Counted from the first letter of the stretch, positions 1 through 8,395 are shown. The stretch: DNA of 64,000 nucleotides from Antiquaquibacter soli (GCF_030580675.1 NZ_JAUQUB010000001.1:620001-684000), one strand, 5' to 3'. The notes: generated by a model not told the origin, from the sequence alone. Program-made: numbers and translations.

Positions 1-5
1 GTGAC

Positions 6-554
6 ATGTTCTCGCGCATTCGCCTCGCCGCAGTCCTGCCCGCCGTCGCGCTTGCCGCTGCTCTCGCGGCGTGCACCACCCCGTCGGCGGGCCCCGCTCC
101 CGAGCCGTCGGCCACGCCCACCGCGGAGACGCCGGTCGGCACGGGCGACTTCGTTCCCGACGAGGAATGGTTCGCCGGTCTCGATGAGGCCCGCAACGGA
201 CTGGGCGAGTACGTCGGCTGGTGGAACACACAGAAGTGCACGTACCAGCAGGTGATCGACGGCGACTTCAACTGCAGCATCCACATCGCCGGCATCCAGG
301 AGCAAGTGCTGGCAGTTCAGTCCTACCTGGTCGATGTCGTGGACATCGCTCCCGGCTCTGAGGACCTCGTGGCCGACCTCCCGGAGGCGGCAAGCCGGTC
401 GGCGGAGGCGGCCGCTGCGGCCGAGGCCTTCAGCGACTCGGGTTGCGACTTCAGCCCCGGGGAGTCGTGCACCGATGGAGCCGACTTGCTCGTCTCGCTG
501 GCGACCGCACTGGATGTCGCCCTCGCGGGCTGGGAGACGCCGCCGCTCCGCTAG
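6..554 (+). CDS. Putative lipoprotein, unknown function
   Basis: The 182-residue product starts with a lipoprotein signal: basic residues, a hydrophobic Ala/Leu stretch, then the lipobox LAAC with Cys23. An Ala/Pro/Thr-rich linker of about 25 residues follows. The mature part is acidic, with Cys residues near the middle and C-terminal end that could form disulfides. It should be lipid-anchored on the outer face of the cytoplasmic membrane. I recognise no family. The ATG lies five bases inside the window, so the ribosome binding site and any upstream start are not visible. It is followed after 32 bases by the MarR-GNAT gene, whose palindromic operator occupies the gap. Confidence 0.75.
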   Translation: MFSRIRLAAVLPAVALAAALAACTTPSAGPAPEPSATPTAETPVGTGDFVPDEEWFAGLDEARNGLGEYVGWWNTQKCTYQQVIDGDFNCSIHIAGIQEQVLAVQSYLVDVVDIAPGSEDLVADLPEAASRSAEAAAAAEAFSDSGCDFSPGESCTDGADLLVSLATALDVALAGWETPPLR

Positions 555-559
555 CGCTC

Positions 560-593
560 GATCCATTCTCTGACTAGAGTCAGAGAATGGATC
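560..593. promoter_or_regulatory. 34-bp palindrome over the start of the MarR-GNAT gene
   Basis: Perfect 15-bp arms (GATCCATTCTCTGAC at 560-574 and its reverse complement at 579-593) surround the spacer TAGA. The start codon of the regulator at 587 lies inside the right arm. MarR proteins commonly bind such dyads to repress their own gene, so this is the likely autoregulatory operator. A repressor bound here would cover the translation start and probably the transcription start. Confidence 0.7.
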
Positions 594-1468
594 CCGACGC
601 CGTTGCGCGAGTGCGCCGATTCAACCGCGCCGTCACCCAGCGGGTCGGCGCTCTGGACGACGCCTTCCTTGCTCGGGGCCGCAGCCTCGGTCAGTCGCGC
701 TTGCTCTGGGAGATCGGGGAGTCCGGCGCCGAGCTCAGGGAGCTGCGCGCGCGGCTCGACCTCGACTCCGGCTACCTCACGCGAATGCTTCAGGCGCTCG
801 ACGCGGCGGGCCTCGCCAGCGTCGGTTCGGAGCCCGGAGATGCACGGGTGCGCGTCGCCAGGCTCACCCCCGCCGGCGCGGCCGAACGGCGCGAGCTGGA
901 TCGCCTCTCCGACGCGCAGGCCGAGTCGATGCTCGCGCCCCTCGACGCCACCCAGCGCGCCCGCCTCGTGGAAGCCATGGGCGAGGTAGAGCGGCTCCTG
1001 GCCGTGTCGGCCGTCACCGTCGAGGTGGTGGCGCCGTCGCATCCCGACGCGCGAGCCGCAGTCGGCCACTACTTCGCCGAGCTCGCCACTCGATTCGAGA
1101 GCGGCTTCGACGCGGGCACGACGCTACCTCTCAGCGACGAGTCACTTCAGCTCCCGTCGGGCGCGATGCTCCTCGCGCGGCTGCACGGCGAGCCAGTAGC
1201 GGTCGGGGGCGTCAAGCTGCTCGGCGACGGGGTGGGCGAGATCAAGCGCGTGTGGGTGTCGCCCACCGCACGCGGACTGGGTCTGGGTAGGCGGATGCTC
1301 ACCGAGCTCGAATCCGTCGCGCGCGAGCACGGGCGATCCGTCGTGCGGCTCGACACCAACCGCGCCCTCGTCGAGGCCATCGCCCTGTACCGGTCCGCCG
1401 GCTACCACGAGGTCACCGCGTTCAATGCGGAGCCGTACGCCCACCACTGGTTCGAGAAGGAGCTCTGA
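587..1468 (+). CDS. MarR-type winged-helix / GNAT acetyltransferase fusion
   Basis: The 293-residue protein has two domains. Residues 1 to about 140 form a MarR-like winged helix (the stretch around LDLDSGYLTRMLQALDAAGL is the recognition region). Residues about 150-293 are a GNAT N-acetyltransferase with the acetyl-CoA loop RGLGLGRRML and a C-terminal ALYRSAGY motif typical of the fold. Such fusions are common in actinobacteria; the acetylated substrate is usually unknown. The start codon lies inside a 34-bp palindrome, which points to autoregulation. No clear ribosome binding site precedes the ATG, so translation may be nearly leaderless. The RraA-like gene begins two bases after its stop, suggesting co-transcription. 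Confidence 0.88.
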   Translation: MDPDAVARVRRFNRAVTQRVGALDDAFLARGRSLGQSRLLWEIGESGAELRELRARLDLDSGYLTRMLQALDAAGLASVGSEPGDARVRVARLTPAGAAERRELDRLSDAQAESMLAPLDATQRARLVEAMGEVERLLAVSAVTVEVVAPSHPDARAAVGHYFAELATRFESGFDAGTTLPLSDESLQLPSGAMLLARLHGEPVAVGGVKLLGDGVGEIKRVWVSPTARGLGLGRRMLTELESVAREHGRSVVRLDTNRALVEAIALYRSAGYHEVTAFNAEPYAHHWFEKEL

Positions 1469-1469
1469 G

Positions 1470-2159
1470 ATGGATCGATTCGCGACCCTCACGACGGCGC
1501 ACATCGCCGACGCGTGCGTTCGGCTCGGCGTGCCCCTGAGGGTCGCACCGCCGGGCCTGCGAGCGGTGTCGCCGGGCGACAGGTTCGCCGGCCGAGTGCT
1601 GCCGGTCCGGCACGTCGGCAGCGTCGACCTCTACCTCGAGGCGTTGGAGGGGTCGATCCCGGGGGATGTGCTCGTCGTGGACAACGAGGGGCGCACCGAT
1701 GAGGCGTGCGTCGGCGACCTCGTCGCCCTCGAGGTTCGGGAGGCCGGGCTCGCCGGCATCCTGATCTGGGGCCTGCACCGCGACACGGCGGACATTCGCG
1801 CGATCGGCCTGCCCGTATTCAGCCTGGGATCCACTCCGCCGGGTCCGGTGCGAGTAGATCCCCGCGCGCCAGACGCCCTCGAGGCCGCGACCGTCGGCGA
1901 GCAGGAGGTCACCGCCGAGGATGCCGTCTTCGCCGACGATGACGGAGCCCTCTTCGTCGCGCTCGATCGGCTCGATGACGTCCTCACGGCGGCGGAGGGC
2001 ATCCGCGACACCGAGCGCGCACAAGCGGAACGCATCGCCGCGGGCACGTCGTTGCGTGAGCAGGTCCGGTTCTCCGACTACCTCGCGTCGCGCGCGGCGA
2101 CGCCGACTCTGACGTTCCGCGAGCACTTGCGCTCGGTCGGCGGTGAGATCGAGGTCTAG
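1470..2159 (+). CDS. RraA-like family protein
   Basis: The 229-residue product matches the RraA / HMG-CHA aldolase-like fold: the GDVLVVDN segment (about residues 67-74), the GLHRDTADIR segment corresponding to the family G-x-x-RD motif, and the following PVFSLGSTP strand. Family members act as metal-dependent aldolases or decarboxylases, or (RraA proper) inhibit RNase E; sequence alone does not choose between these. I chose the ATG at 1470, one base after the upstream TGA, because the conserved fold begins right after it; an earlier in-frame start would add unrelated residues. Its stop overlaps the end of the convergent Rv3235-family gene by four bases. Confidence 0.8.
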   Translation: MDRFATLTTAHIADACVRLGVPLRVAPPGLRAVSPGDRFAGRVLPVRHVGSVDLYLEALEGSIPGDVLVVDNEGRTDEACVGDLVALEVREAGLAGILIWGLHRDTADIRAIGLPVFSLGSTPPGPVRVDPRAPDALEAATVGEQEVTAEDAVFADDDGALFVALDRLDDVLTAAEGIRDTERAQAERIAAGTSLREQVRFSDYLASRAATPTLTFREHLRSVGGEIEV

Positions 2160-2638
2160 AGCACGTTGATGGCGCTCGCGCGCCACCGGCGGTCCATGCC
2201 CTCGAGACGCACGGCGACGGCTCGGGTGCGCGCTCTGCCGTGGACGACGACGACAGCCTCGACCACTCCGTCGGCGGGCTCGCACATCGTTGTGGAGCCG
2301 ATAACGAACGCCGGTCGCGCCGGCTTCTGCCCCTTCGCCTGACGGGCTCGGGCTGAGAGCACGACCCGCTTGAGCAGGTGGCGGTAGACGTCGTCGGTGA
2401 CCCAGCGAGAGATCTGCTCGAGGTCGCGCGCTCCCGCGAGGATTTCGATCACGCAGCGCGCGAGGTTCTGAATGAGGGGCTGCGGGTCGGGCAGCGACGA
2501 GGTCGACGTCGGCTGGTGGCCGAAGAAGTCGTCGCTCGCGAACCGGTGACGCAGCACTCGGGAGTCGAGCCGGAGGCCTTCCGGGACGTCGTCGTGCGTC
2601 GGCAGGGGAGCGGGGGAGAGTGCCGTGGTGGGAGTCAA
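2156..2638 (-). CDS. Rv3235 family protein
   Basis: The 160-residue protein has a disordered Pro-rich N-terminus of about 60 residues and a conserved C-terminal domain. The segments QNLARCVIEILAGARDLEQ, SRWVTDDVYRHLL and the final VEAVVVVHGRARTRAVAVRLE are typical of the actinobacterial Rv3235 family, whose function is unknown. The start is the TTG at 2638, preceded by a purine-rich AGGCGG; no in-frame ATG or GTG lies near. It is transcribed towards the RraA gene, and its tail overlaps that gene by four bases. Confidence 0.75.
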   Translation of the reverse strand: MTPTTALSPAPLPTHDDVPEGLRLDSRVLRHRFASDDFFGHQPTSTSSLPDPQPLIQNLARCVIEILAGARDLEQISRWVTDDVYRHLLKRVVLSARARQAKGQKPARPAFVIGSTTMCEPADGVVEAVVVVHGRARTRAVAVRLEGMDRRWRASAINVL

Positions 2639-2784
2639 AGCCGCCTCGATTCAGGTAGACCCAGCTGTCTAGTGAACGTTGCGGTGTCCACACCTAAGCA
2701 GAGTCGGAGGCTGTCGATCCATGACGATCGAGGACATGTGGAGAACGCTCCCGACAGGGACGGCCCTGTGAGTAACCTCGCGGC

Positions 2785-3372
2785 ATGCGGTGGGACAGCC
2801 TCTTCGACGATCTCGAGTCCCAGTTGGAGCGGGAGCTGACGGCAGAGGAGCTCGACCTCGAGCGAGAGGACGAACGGCTCCGTCTGGCGCGGCTTGGGAT
2901 GCGCGATCGACTCCTCGCCGCGGGCGGCAATGCCGTAGTGCTCCACCTGGGCGTGGGGCACCACCGCGTCCGCATTGCCGACGTCGGGCGCGACTGGGCG
3001 GCCGTCGATGCGGAGGGGCCGCCCGCCTGGTCGGGGATCGTGCCGCTCGGCTCGGTCGATTCCGTCGGGATGCCGGCCGTCCTGGCCCGGTCTACCCTGG
3101 GCGGCGGGCCGCTGGCCGACGGTGGTGGCTCGGGCCAGCCATCGCTCACGGAAAGGTTGGGACTCGGTTTCGTCCTCCGCGATCTCGCTCGTCGACGGCG
3201 CTTCGTGCGCATCGAGACGGCATCGGGGATGCTCGCCGGAACCATCGACCGGGTCGGCCGCGACCACCTCGACCTCGCGGTGCACCCTCCGGACGCCCCG
3301 CGTCGTGAGTCAGCCGTCTCCGAGGTGCGACTCATCCCGCTCGAACAGGTTCAACTCGTGCGACTCGCCTAG
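2785..3372 (+). CDS. Conserved hypothetical protein
   Basis: This 195-residue soluble protein has an N-terminal charged helix (LESQLERELTAEELDLERED) and a central and C-terminal beta-rich part (AVVLHLGVGHHRVRIADVG and RRFVRIETASGMLAGTIDRVGRD) that resembles two small-barrel units. There is no signal peptide or membrane segment. I do not recognise a named family. It is divergent from the Rv3235-family gene. The shared upstream region contains a short dyad GGTGTCCACACC at 2683-2694 that could be a control site. Confidence 0.65.
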   Translation: MRWDSLFDDLESQLERELTAEELDLEREDERLRLARLGMRDRLLAAGGNAVVLHLGVGHHRVRIADVGRDWAAVDAEGPPAWSGIVPLGSVDSVGMPAVLARSTLGGGPLADGGGSGQPSLTERLGLGFVLRDLARRRRFVRIETASGMLAGTIDRVGRDHLDLAVHPPDAPRRESAVSEVRLIPLEQVQLVRLA

Positions 3373-3387
3373 AGCGAGGTCGCCTCG

Positions 3388-3666
3388 CTACGGGCGGCGT
3401 CGGTCGAAGCTGATTTCCGTGACGCTCGCGAGATCGGACTGGTTCCAGAGGCTCATGCGGCGCGTCTCCTCGTACATGGCCTCGATGTACGACTCCAGCA
3501 CGCTGCGCTCGATGCGCCACTGGCCGCTCGCGCCCACCTTGATGGCGGGCAGCTCGCCCGATCGGACGAGCGCGTAGGCCTGACGGGGCGTGATGTTGAG
3601 CAGCTCGGCGGTATCTGCGAGGGTCAGGAACCTGCCCAGGTGCTCGGGCGGATTCGACTCCTTCAT
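3388..3666 (-). CDS. Excisionase/MerR-type helix-turn-helix DNA-binding protein
   Basis: The 92-residue product contains an excisionase-family HTH_17 domain: FLTLADTAELLNITPRQAYA, then LVRSGELPAIKVGASGQWRI, then a C-terminal helix. Such domains bind DNA in BldC-like regulators and in phage excisionases. I chose the ATG at 3666 because the domain starts directly after it; a longer frame would add about 30 unrelated residues. No integrase or attachment repeats lie next to it, and it sits among core genes, so a chromosomal BldC-like regulator is more likely than an excisionase. It converges on the 195-residue hypothetical gene. Confidence 0.75.
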   Translation of the reverse strand: MKESNPPEHLGRFLTLADTAELLNITPRQAYALVRSGELPAIKVGASGQWRIERSVLESYIEAMYEETRRMSLWNQSDLASVTEISFDRRRP

Positions 3667-3754
3667 GCCTCGATTATGAGCGCGCTCCCGCAGCCGTGGC
3701 CCGCATGTGGATAACTCCAGGAGTGAGTACCGCAGCGTGCCCGACGATAGCGGC

Positions 3755-4414
3755 ATGGCTTCCCGCGATGCGACCCCCGCGACCTCTCCCGTTCTCCGCC
3801 GACTGCGGGCCGCGCTTGTCGATCCCCGTCTCCTCGTCGGTGTGCTCCTCGTCGCGGGATCGACCGCGGGCGTGGTCGCTCTCGTCGCGACGGCCGACGA
3901 GACGACCCCGGTGTACGTCGCGGAGGGTGCTCTCCTCCCCGGTCAGCCCCTCGACGAATCCGACCTCGTCATCCAGGGCGTCGGTCTGCCGTCGGCGGGC
4001 GAGCACTACCTCGTGCCCGGCGACATCCCCGAAGGCGGTCTCATCGTGACCCGTGCGGTCGCCGACGGCGAGCTCGTGCCCGCGACGGCGGTCGGCTCTC
4101 GTCGCAGTTCGACTCTCGCCTCCGTCGTCATCTCCACGTCGGGCGCGTTGCCCGAATCGGTCGGTGCGGGTGCCGAGGTGGACGTGTGGTCGGCGGCCGA
4201 GGACGAGGAGTCGGGCAAGTATGCGACGCCGACCGTGCTCGTCGACGGGGCGATCGTGGTGCGGCTCGTCTCCACAGAGACGATCGTCGCGGGCGGCGAG
4301 GTCACGGCGGTCGAGGTGCTCGTGTCCCGGTCATCCATCGCCCGCCTGCTCGAGGCGATCGCGAATGATGCCGCCCTCTCGATCGTGCCGACGAGCATGC
4401 CGGCGGGGCGCTGA
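3755..4414 (+). CDS. SAF domain (CpaB-like) membrane protein
   Basis: The 219-residue protein has one N-terminal membrane segment (LLVGVLLVAGSTAGVVALVA, about residues 29-48) followed by a SAF domain (VYVAEGALLPGQPLDESDL through GGLIVTRAVADGELV). CpaB/FlgA-type SAF proteins act outside the membrane in pilus or flagellar assembly. The ATG at 3755 is preferred to an ATG 48 bases upstream because the upstream residues are not conserved in character. The stop is followed after one base by the GTG of the CpaE-like ATPase, so the two are co-translated. No CpaF/TadA, TadB or pilin genes are adjacent, so the pilus link is uncertain. Confidence 0.72.
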   Translation: MASRDATPATSPVLRRLRAALVDPRLLVGVLLVAGSTAGVVALVATADETTPVYVAEGALLPGQPLDESDLVIQGVGLPSAGEHYLVPGDIPEGGLIVTRAVADGELVPATAVGSRRSSTLASVVISTSGALPESVGAGAEVDVWSAAEDEESGKYATPTVLVDGAIVVRLVSTETIVAGGEVTAVEVLVSRSSIARLLEAIANDAALSIVPTSMPAGR

Positions 4415-4415
4415 C

Positions 4416-5615
4416 GTGGCGCGGGTTGCCCTCGCGCTCCCCGATGCGCTCGCCCAGCGACTGGCGCACGACGCGTCGCGCCACGGTCATGAGGTGGTCG
4501 CCGACTGCATCGACGGCGGCGAACTGCGCGAGGCCATGGAACTGCTGCGCCCGTCCTGCGCCCTCGTCCTCGCCGACCCGCGCTACCTCGATGCCGACGT
4601 GCTCGCCTCGGCCGACGCGGTGGGGGTGCGCCTCGTCGCGCTCGCCGGGACCTCGTCGGAGCGCGGACTCGCAGCGCGGCTCGGGGTCCGCGAGACCGCT
4701 GACACCGAGTCGGACTGGGCGGGCCTCGAGCCACTCCTCGGGGGGTTCGGCCGATCCGATACCCCGGCGCCCGCCGCACACGGAACGGTCATCGCGGTCT
4801 GGGGGCCCGGTGGTGCCCCCGGCCGCACGACCGTCGCCATCTCTATCGCCGCGGAGCTCGCCGCGCTCGGCCATCGCGTCGTGCTCGCGGACGTCGACAC
4901 GCACGGCGCCTCGGTCGCGCCCGCGCTCGGCCTGCTCGACGAAGCGCCCGGGTTCGCCGCGGCCTGCCGGCTCGCGGGCACCGACAGCCTCACGCACGAC
5001 GAGCTCGATCGGATCGCCCAGTTCTACGAGTCGCCCGCGGGCGGGTTCCGCGTGCTGACCGGCATCGGGCGCGCGAGCCGCTGGCCCGAGCTGTCGGCAG
5101 AGAAGGTGTCAGCCGCCCTCGAGCGGGCGCGATCGTGGGCCGACGTCGTCGTCGTGGACACGGCGTCGAGCCTCGAGGCGGACGAGGAGATCTCGAGCGA
5201 CTTCTTCGCGCCGCGCCGCAACGCCGCCACGTTCGCCGCGTTGCGCTCAGCCGATCACCTCGTCGTCGTCGGGTCGGCCGACCCCGTGGGGCTGTCTCGG
5301 CTGCTCCGCAGTCACGCCGACATGCTCGAGGCGGCCGAGCGGACGGATGCCGTCGTGGTGATGAACCGCGTGCGGTCGAGCGCGATGGGCCTCGGCGCCG
5401 CGGCCCAAGTACGCCAGGCTCTGGCCCGGTTCGGGGGCATCCACGACGCGGTTCTCGTGCCGTACGACCAACACGCCTTCGACAGCGCAGTGCTCGCCGG
5501 GCGCACCGTGACGGATGCCGCGCCCCGGTCGCCCGCGCGCGTCGTGCTCCGTGATCTCGCCGCGAGCATCCTGCCCCCTCCTCCCCGCCGGGTGCGCTCC
5601 CGCCGCAAGAAGTAG
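4416..5615 (+). CDS. CpaE/MinD-like P-loop ATPase with deviant Walker A
   Basis: The 399-residue protein has an N-terminal receiver-like region (1 to about 115) and a MinD/ParA-type ATPase domain. The P-loop is GPGGAPGRTT (residues 130-139), where Arg137 takes the place of the usual invariant lysine; this form is seen in actinobacterial CpaE-like proteins. Further features are VLADVDTHGAS (Walker A'), VVVVDTASSL (Walker B-like) and a basic C-terminal tail that could contact membrane or DNA. It starts with GTG one base after the SAF gene. CpaE relatives position pilus machinery. With no Tad genes alongside, a role in polar localisation or partitioning is only inferred. Confidence 0.72.
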   Translation: MARVALALPDALAQRLAHDASRHGHEVVADCIDGGELREAMELLRPSCALVLADPRYLDADVLASADAVGVRLVALAGTSSERGLAARLGVRETADTESDWAGLEPLLGGFGRSDTPAPAAHGTVIAVWGPGGAPGRTTVAISIAAELAALGHRVVLADVDTHGASVAPALGLLDEAPGFAAACRLAGTDSLTHDELDRIAQFYESPAGGFRVLTGIGRASRWPELSAEKVSAALERARSWADVVVVDTASSLEADEEISSDFFAPRRNAATFAALRSADHLVVVGSADPVGLSRLLRSHADMLEAAERTDAVVVMNRVRSSAMGLGAAAQVRQALARFGGIHDAVLVPYDQHAFDSAVLAGRTVTDAAPRSPARVVLRDLAASILPPPPRRVRSRRKK

Positions 5616-5641
5616 CGGCGAGCAGCGGCTAGCCTGGAGGG

Positions 5642-7144
5642 GTGTCGACCCTCAGTGACCTCGTCCAGGCGCAGGGCCGCTCGACCGATGAGGACATCGA
5701 GTGGCTCCACTTGCTCGTCGGCGACTGGCAGCTGCTCGCCGACCTCGCGTTCGCCGACATCGTGCTGTGGGTGCCGAGCGCGGAGGGCAGCTTCGTCGCC
5801 GTCGCCCACGCCCGCCCGTCGAGCTCGGCGACACTCTTCTACCGTGACTTCGTCGGCCAAGCGATCAAGCCGGAGTGGAAGGCGCAGGTCACTGAGGCCT
5901 TCGAGACCTCCCGCATCGTCGATACCGCCACCCCGGACTGGTACGAGGAGACGCCGACGCGCGTGCGCGCCGTGCCCGTGCTGCGCCGCTTGAGCCCGAG
6001 CGGGAGCGCGACGACCGAGCATCCCATCGCCGTCATCACGCGGCACACCAACTTGAGCGAGGCCCGTACGCCGAGCCGCCAGGAGCTCACGTTCAACGAG
6101 TGCGCGAACGACCTGTTCGCGATGATCGCCTCAGGGGACTTCCCCGACCTCGGGGCTCCGAGCGGACCGCGCCGTGGCGCGCCCCGAGCATCCGACGGCC
6201 TCATCCGCCTCGACGTGGACGGTATCGTGACCTTCGCGAGCCCGAACGCGCTCTCCGCGTTCAACCGCATGGGCTTCGCGGGCGAGCTCGAGGGCGAGTC
6301 CCTCGCGGAAGTCACCACCGCCCTGCTGCACGGCAGGCTTACGGTCGACGAGTCGCTCCCGCTCGTGGTCACCGGTCGGGCGCCGTGGCGCACCGACATC
6401 GAGTCCCGAGGCGTCACCGTGTCGCTGCGCACCATCCCGATCCGCAACCGCGGCGAGCGGGTGGGCGCGATGGTGCTGTGCCGCGACGTCACCGAGGTGC
6501 GCCACCAGGAGCGCGAGCTGCTGACGAAGGATGCGACGATCCGCGAGATCCACCACCGCGTCAAGAACAACCTCCAGACCGTCGCCTCCCTCCTGCGCAT
6601 CCAGGCCCGTCGTACCCACTCGGATGTCGCGCGCGAGGCCCTCGGGCAGGCGATGCGGCGCGTCGCCGCCATTGCCGTCGTGCACGACACGCTCTCGGAG
6701 GGGCTCACGCAGAACGTCGACTTCGACGTCGTGTTCGACCGCGTGCTCATGCTCATCGCCGAGGTGGCCTCGAGCCACAACACGACCGTGCATCCGAAGT
6801 CCAGCGGCAGCTTCGGGCACCTGCCGAGCGAGTACGCGACCCCGCTCGCGCTCGCGCTCACGGAGCTCGTCACCAACGCCGTGGAGCACGGCCTCGCGGG
6901 CCGCGCCGATGGCGAGGTCGAGATCGTCGCCAAGCGCACCGACGACCAGTTGCGGGTGAAGGTGCGCGACAACGGCGTCGGGCTGCCCGAGGGCCAGGTC
7001 GGGTCGGGCCTCGGCACTCAGATCGTGCGCACGCTCATCCAGGGCGAGCTCGGCGGCACGATCGACTGGCACACCCTCATGGGCAGCGGCACGGAGGTCA
7101 CGATCGAGGTGCCGCTCACCTGGCTCCGAGGCACACGGGACTAG
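5642..7144 (+). CDS. pdtaS: PdtaS-type sensor histidine kinase (GAF-PAS-HisKA_2)
   Basis: The 500-residue soluble kinase has an N-terminal GAF-like domain (about 1-150), a PAS domain (about 185-290) and a HisKA_2/HATPase_c core. The phosphoacceptor is in EIHHRVKNNLQT, with His304 the likely phosphorylated residue. ATP-binding signatures are ALTELVTNAVEHG (N box), DNGVGLPEG (G1) and GSGTEVTIEVP. This arrangement matches PdtaS, which phosphorylates the antiterminator response regulator PdtaR. No response regulator lies in this window. The start is the GTG at 5642, after a GGAGGGG ribosome binding site. The WhiB1 gene lies nearby, as next to mycobacterial pdtaS. Confidence 0.88.
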   Translation: MSTLSDLVQAQGRSTDEDIEWLHLLVGDWQLLADLAFADIVLWVPSAEGSFVAVAHARPSSSATLFYRDFVGQAIKPEWKAQVTEAFETSRIVDTATPDWYEETPTRVRAVPVLRRLSPSGSATTEHPIAVITRHTNLSEARTPSRQELTFNECANDLFAMIASGDFPDLGAPSGPRRGAPRASDGLIRLDVDGIVTFASPNALSAFNRMGFAGELEGESLAEVTTALLHGRLTVDESLPLVVTGRAPWRTDIESRGVTVSLRTIPIRNRGERVGAMVLCRDVTEVRHQERELLTKDATIREIHHRVKNNLQTVASLLRIQARRTHSDVAREALGQAMRRVAAIAVVHDTLSEGLTQNVDFDVVFDRVLMLIAEVASSHNTTVHPKSSGSFGHLPSEYATPLALALTELVTNAVEHGLAGRADGEVEIVAKRTDDQLRVKVRDNGVGLPEGQVGSGLGTQIVRTLIQGELGGTIDWHTLMGSGTEVTIEVPLTWLRGTRD

Positions 7145-7146
7145 TC

Positions 7147-7548
7147 GTGAAGCGAGCGCCGCTTCCGTGGGCTGCCGTCTTCATGACCGGCTTCTTCGGT
7201 GGCGCGCTCGGTGCGACCGCGATCGCCGTCGCGCTCTTCACTTGGTCGCTCGTGCAATCCGGTGGTCAAGGGTGGAGCCTCTTCACCGCGGTGGTGATGA
7301 TCGCCGCACTCGGCGCTGTCATGGGCGTTGCTGGCGCCGTGGGTGCGATCGCAATCGCCCAGCTCACGAGGCTGGCCACGTCGTCGCTACCGGCGGAGAG
7401 CGTCGCACTCGTCGTCGGGAGCGTCGCGGTATCCGTTCTCCTCACCGCATGGCTCGGTCAGTGGATCTTCGGCGCGGTTATCGGCGTGCTCGCCGGAATC
7501 GCGTACGTGATTGTCGTGCGACGCGAGCGGCGCCGGGCGGCCGGCTAG
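7147..7548 (+). CDS. Small membrane protein, four predicted segments
   Basis: A 133-residue hydrophobic protein starts with GTG two bases after the pdtaS stop, so the genes are probably co-transcribed. Four membrane segments are visible (about residues 8-31, 44-72, 82-103 and 104-124), ending in a basic tail RRERRRAAG that should face the cytoplasm. It has no recognisable catalytic motif and no family I can name. Its stop overlaps the end of the convergent 109-residue membrane protein gene by four bases. Confidence 0.65.
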   Translation: MKRAPLPWAAVFMTGFFGGALGATAIAVALFTWSLVQSGGQGWSLFTAVVMIAALGAVMGVAGAVGAIAIAQLTRLATSSLPAESVALVVGSVAVSVLLTAWLGQWIFGAVIGVLAGIAYVIVVRRERRRAAG

Positions 7549-7874
7549 CGGCCGAGAGCCTCCCACTGCGTCGCCGCGATGATCCCGATGAAGAGGAGGG
7601 ATGCGGCGGCGATGCCGATCATGCATCCCGCCATGAGGGCGAGCCGTCGTCGCCCCTCGGGGACGAGTACTCGAACCGCGACCATGGCCACGGAGAGCGC
7701 GAGCACGACCACGAGCCCGGTAATCGCGAGGGCGGTGTCGAGGGTCGTGAGAAACGACAGCAGGATGGCCGAGACTACGGTGAGGAGGCCGCCGACCACG
7801 AGCCAGATCGTTCCGCTGGAGTTGCGGAGGGACGGCTGATCGCGCACCCGCGTGGGGTCGATGGGCTGAGTCAT
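7545..7874 (-). CDS. Small membrane protein, three predicted segments
   Basis: The 109-residue protein has a short polar N-terminus, then three hydrophobic segments (about residues 23-43, 47-68 and 80-101). A basic patch (PEGRRR) between segments two and three marks a cytoplasmic loop. I see no known domain. It lies downstream of whiB1 on the same strand, 84 bases after that stop, and converges with the membrane protein gene next to pdtaS. Confidence 0.6.
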   Translation of the reverse strand: MTQPIDPTRVRDQPSLRNSSGTIWLVVGGLLTVVSAILLSFLTTLDTALAITGLVVVLALSVAMVAVRVLVPEGRRRLALMAGCMIGIAAASLLFIGIIAATQWEALGR

Positions 7875-7958
7875 CCCCTCACGCTAGGCGCCGATCGCGG
7901 CGAGCGCACGGGGCTGGGGCAGCCCGGGAGCGCGGCGTATACTGCCGCGCCGAGCGGC

Positions 7959-8207
7959 TTAGGAGGCGCGGCGGGCGCGTGCGGCCCGGCGCTTGAGGGC
8001 GCGGCGCTCGTCCTCGGAGAGTCCGCCCCACACGCCGGAGTCCTGCGAGGTGTCGAGGGCGTACTGGAGGCACATCTCGGTGACGGAGCAGCGCGCGCAG
8101 ACGGCCTTCGCCTTGTCGATCTGGTCGACGGCGGGGCCGGTGTTGCCGACGGGGAAGAAGAGCTCGGGGTCGGCAGTGAGGCAGGCAGCCTTGTCGCGCC
8201 AGTCCAT
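7959..8207 (-). CDS. whiB1: WhiB1-type [4Fe-4S] transcriptional regulator
   Basis: The 82-residue protein has the four cluster-binding cysteines of WhiB proteins (Cys9, Cys37, Cys40, Cys46), the GVWGG turn at residues 58-62 and a basic C-terminal helix RRALKRRAARARR for DNA contact. The start MDWRDKAAC and the segment ELFFPVGNTGPA closely resemble mycobacterial WhiB1, an essential nitric-oxide-responsive regulator that contacts the primary sigma factor. A strong AAAGGAG site precedes the ATG. Its position near pdtaS repeats the Rv3219/Rv3220c order of Mycobacterium, here with two small membrane genes between them. Confidence 0.92.
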   Translation of the reverse strand: MDWRDKAACLTADPELFFPVGNTGPAVDQIDKAKAVCARCSVTEMCLQYALDTSQDSGVWGGLSEDERRALKRRAARARRAS

Positions 8208-8395
8208 GGTGGTACTCCTTTAGTGGTCGCGGTTAGGGGGCCGCGGACAGGTCAGAGCGCATGGCAGTAGACCTGCTGGATCGGGGTGAGAAGAAATCCG
8301 GGGGACCCGCTCGCGACACTGGGAGCGTGAAATCAACCTCAACTAGAATCGCATACGGTTAGATGCAAATCAATGATTTTTTGCGGGAGAACGCT

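Noticed and set aside
3388-3666. Excisionase of the tRNA-Lys element
   Set aside because: It lies almost 6 kb outside the element among core genes, and the HTH type is shared with BldC-like regulators.
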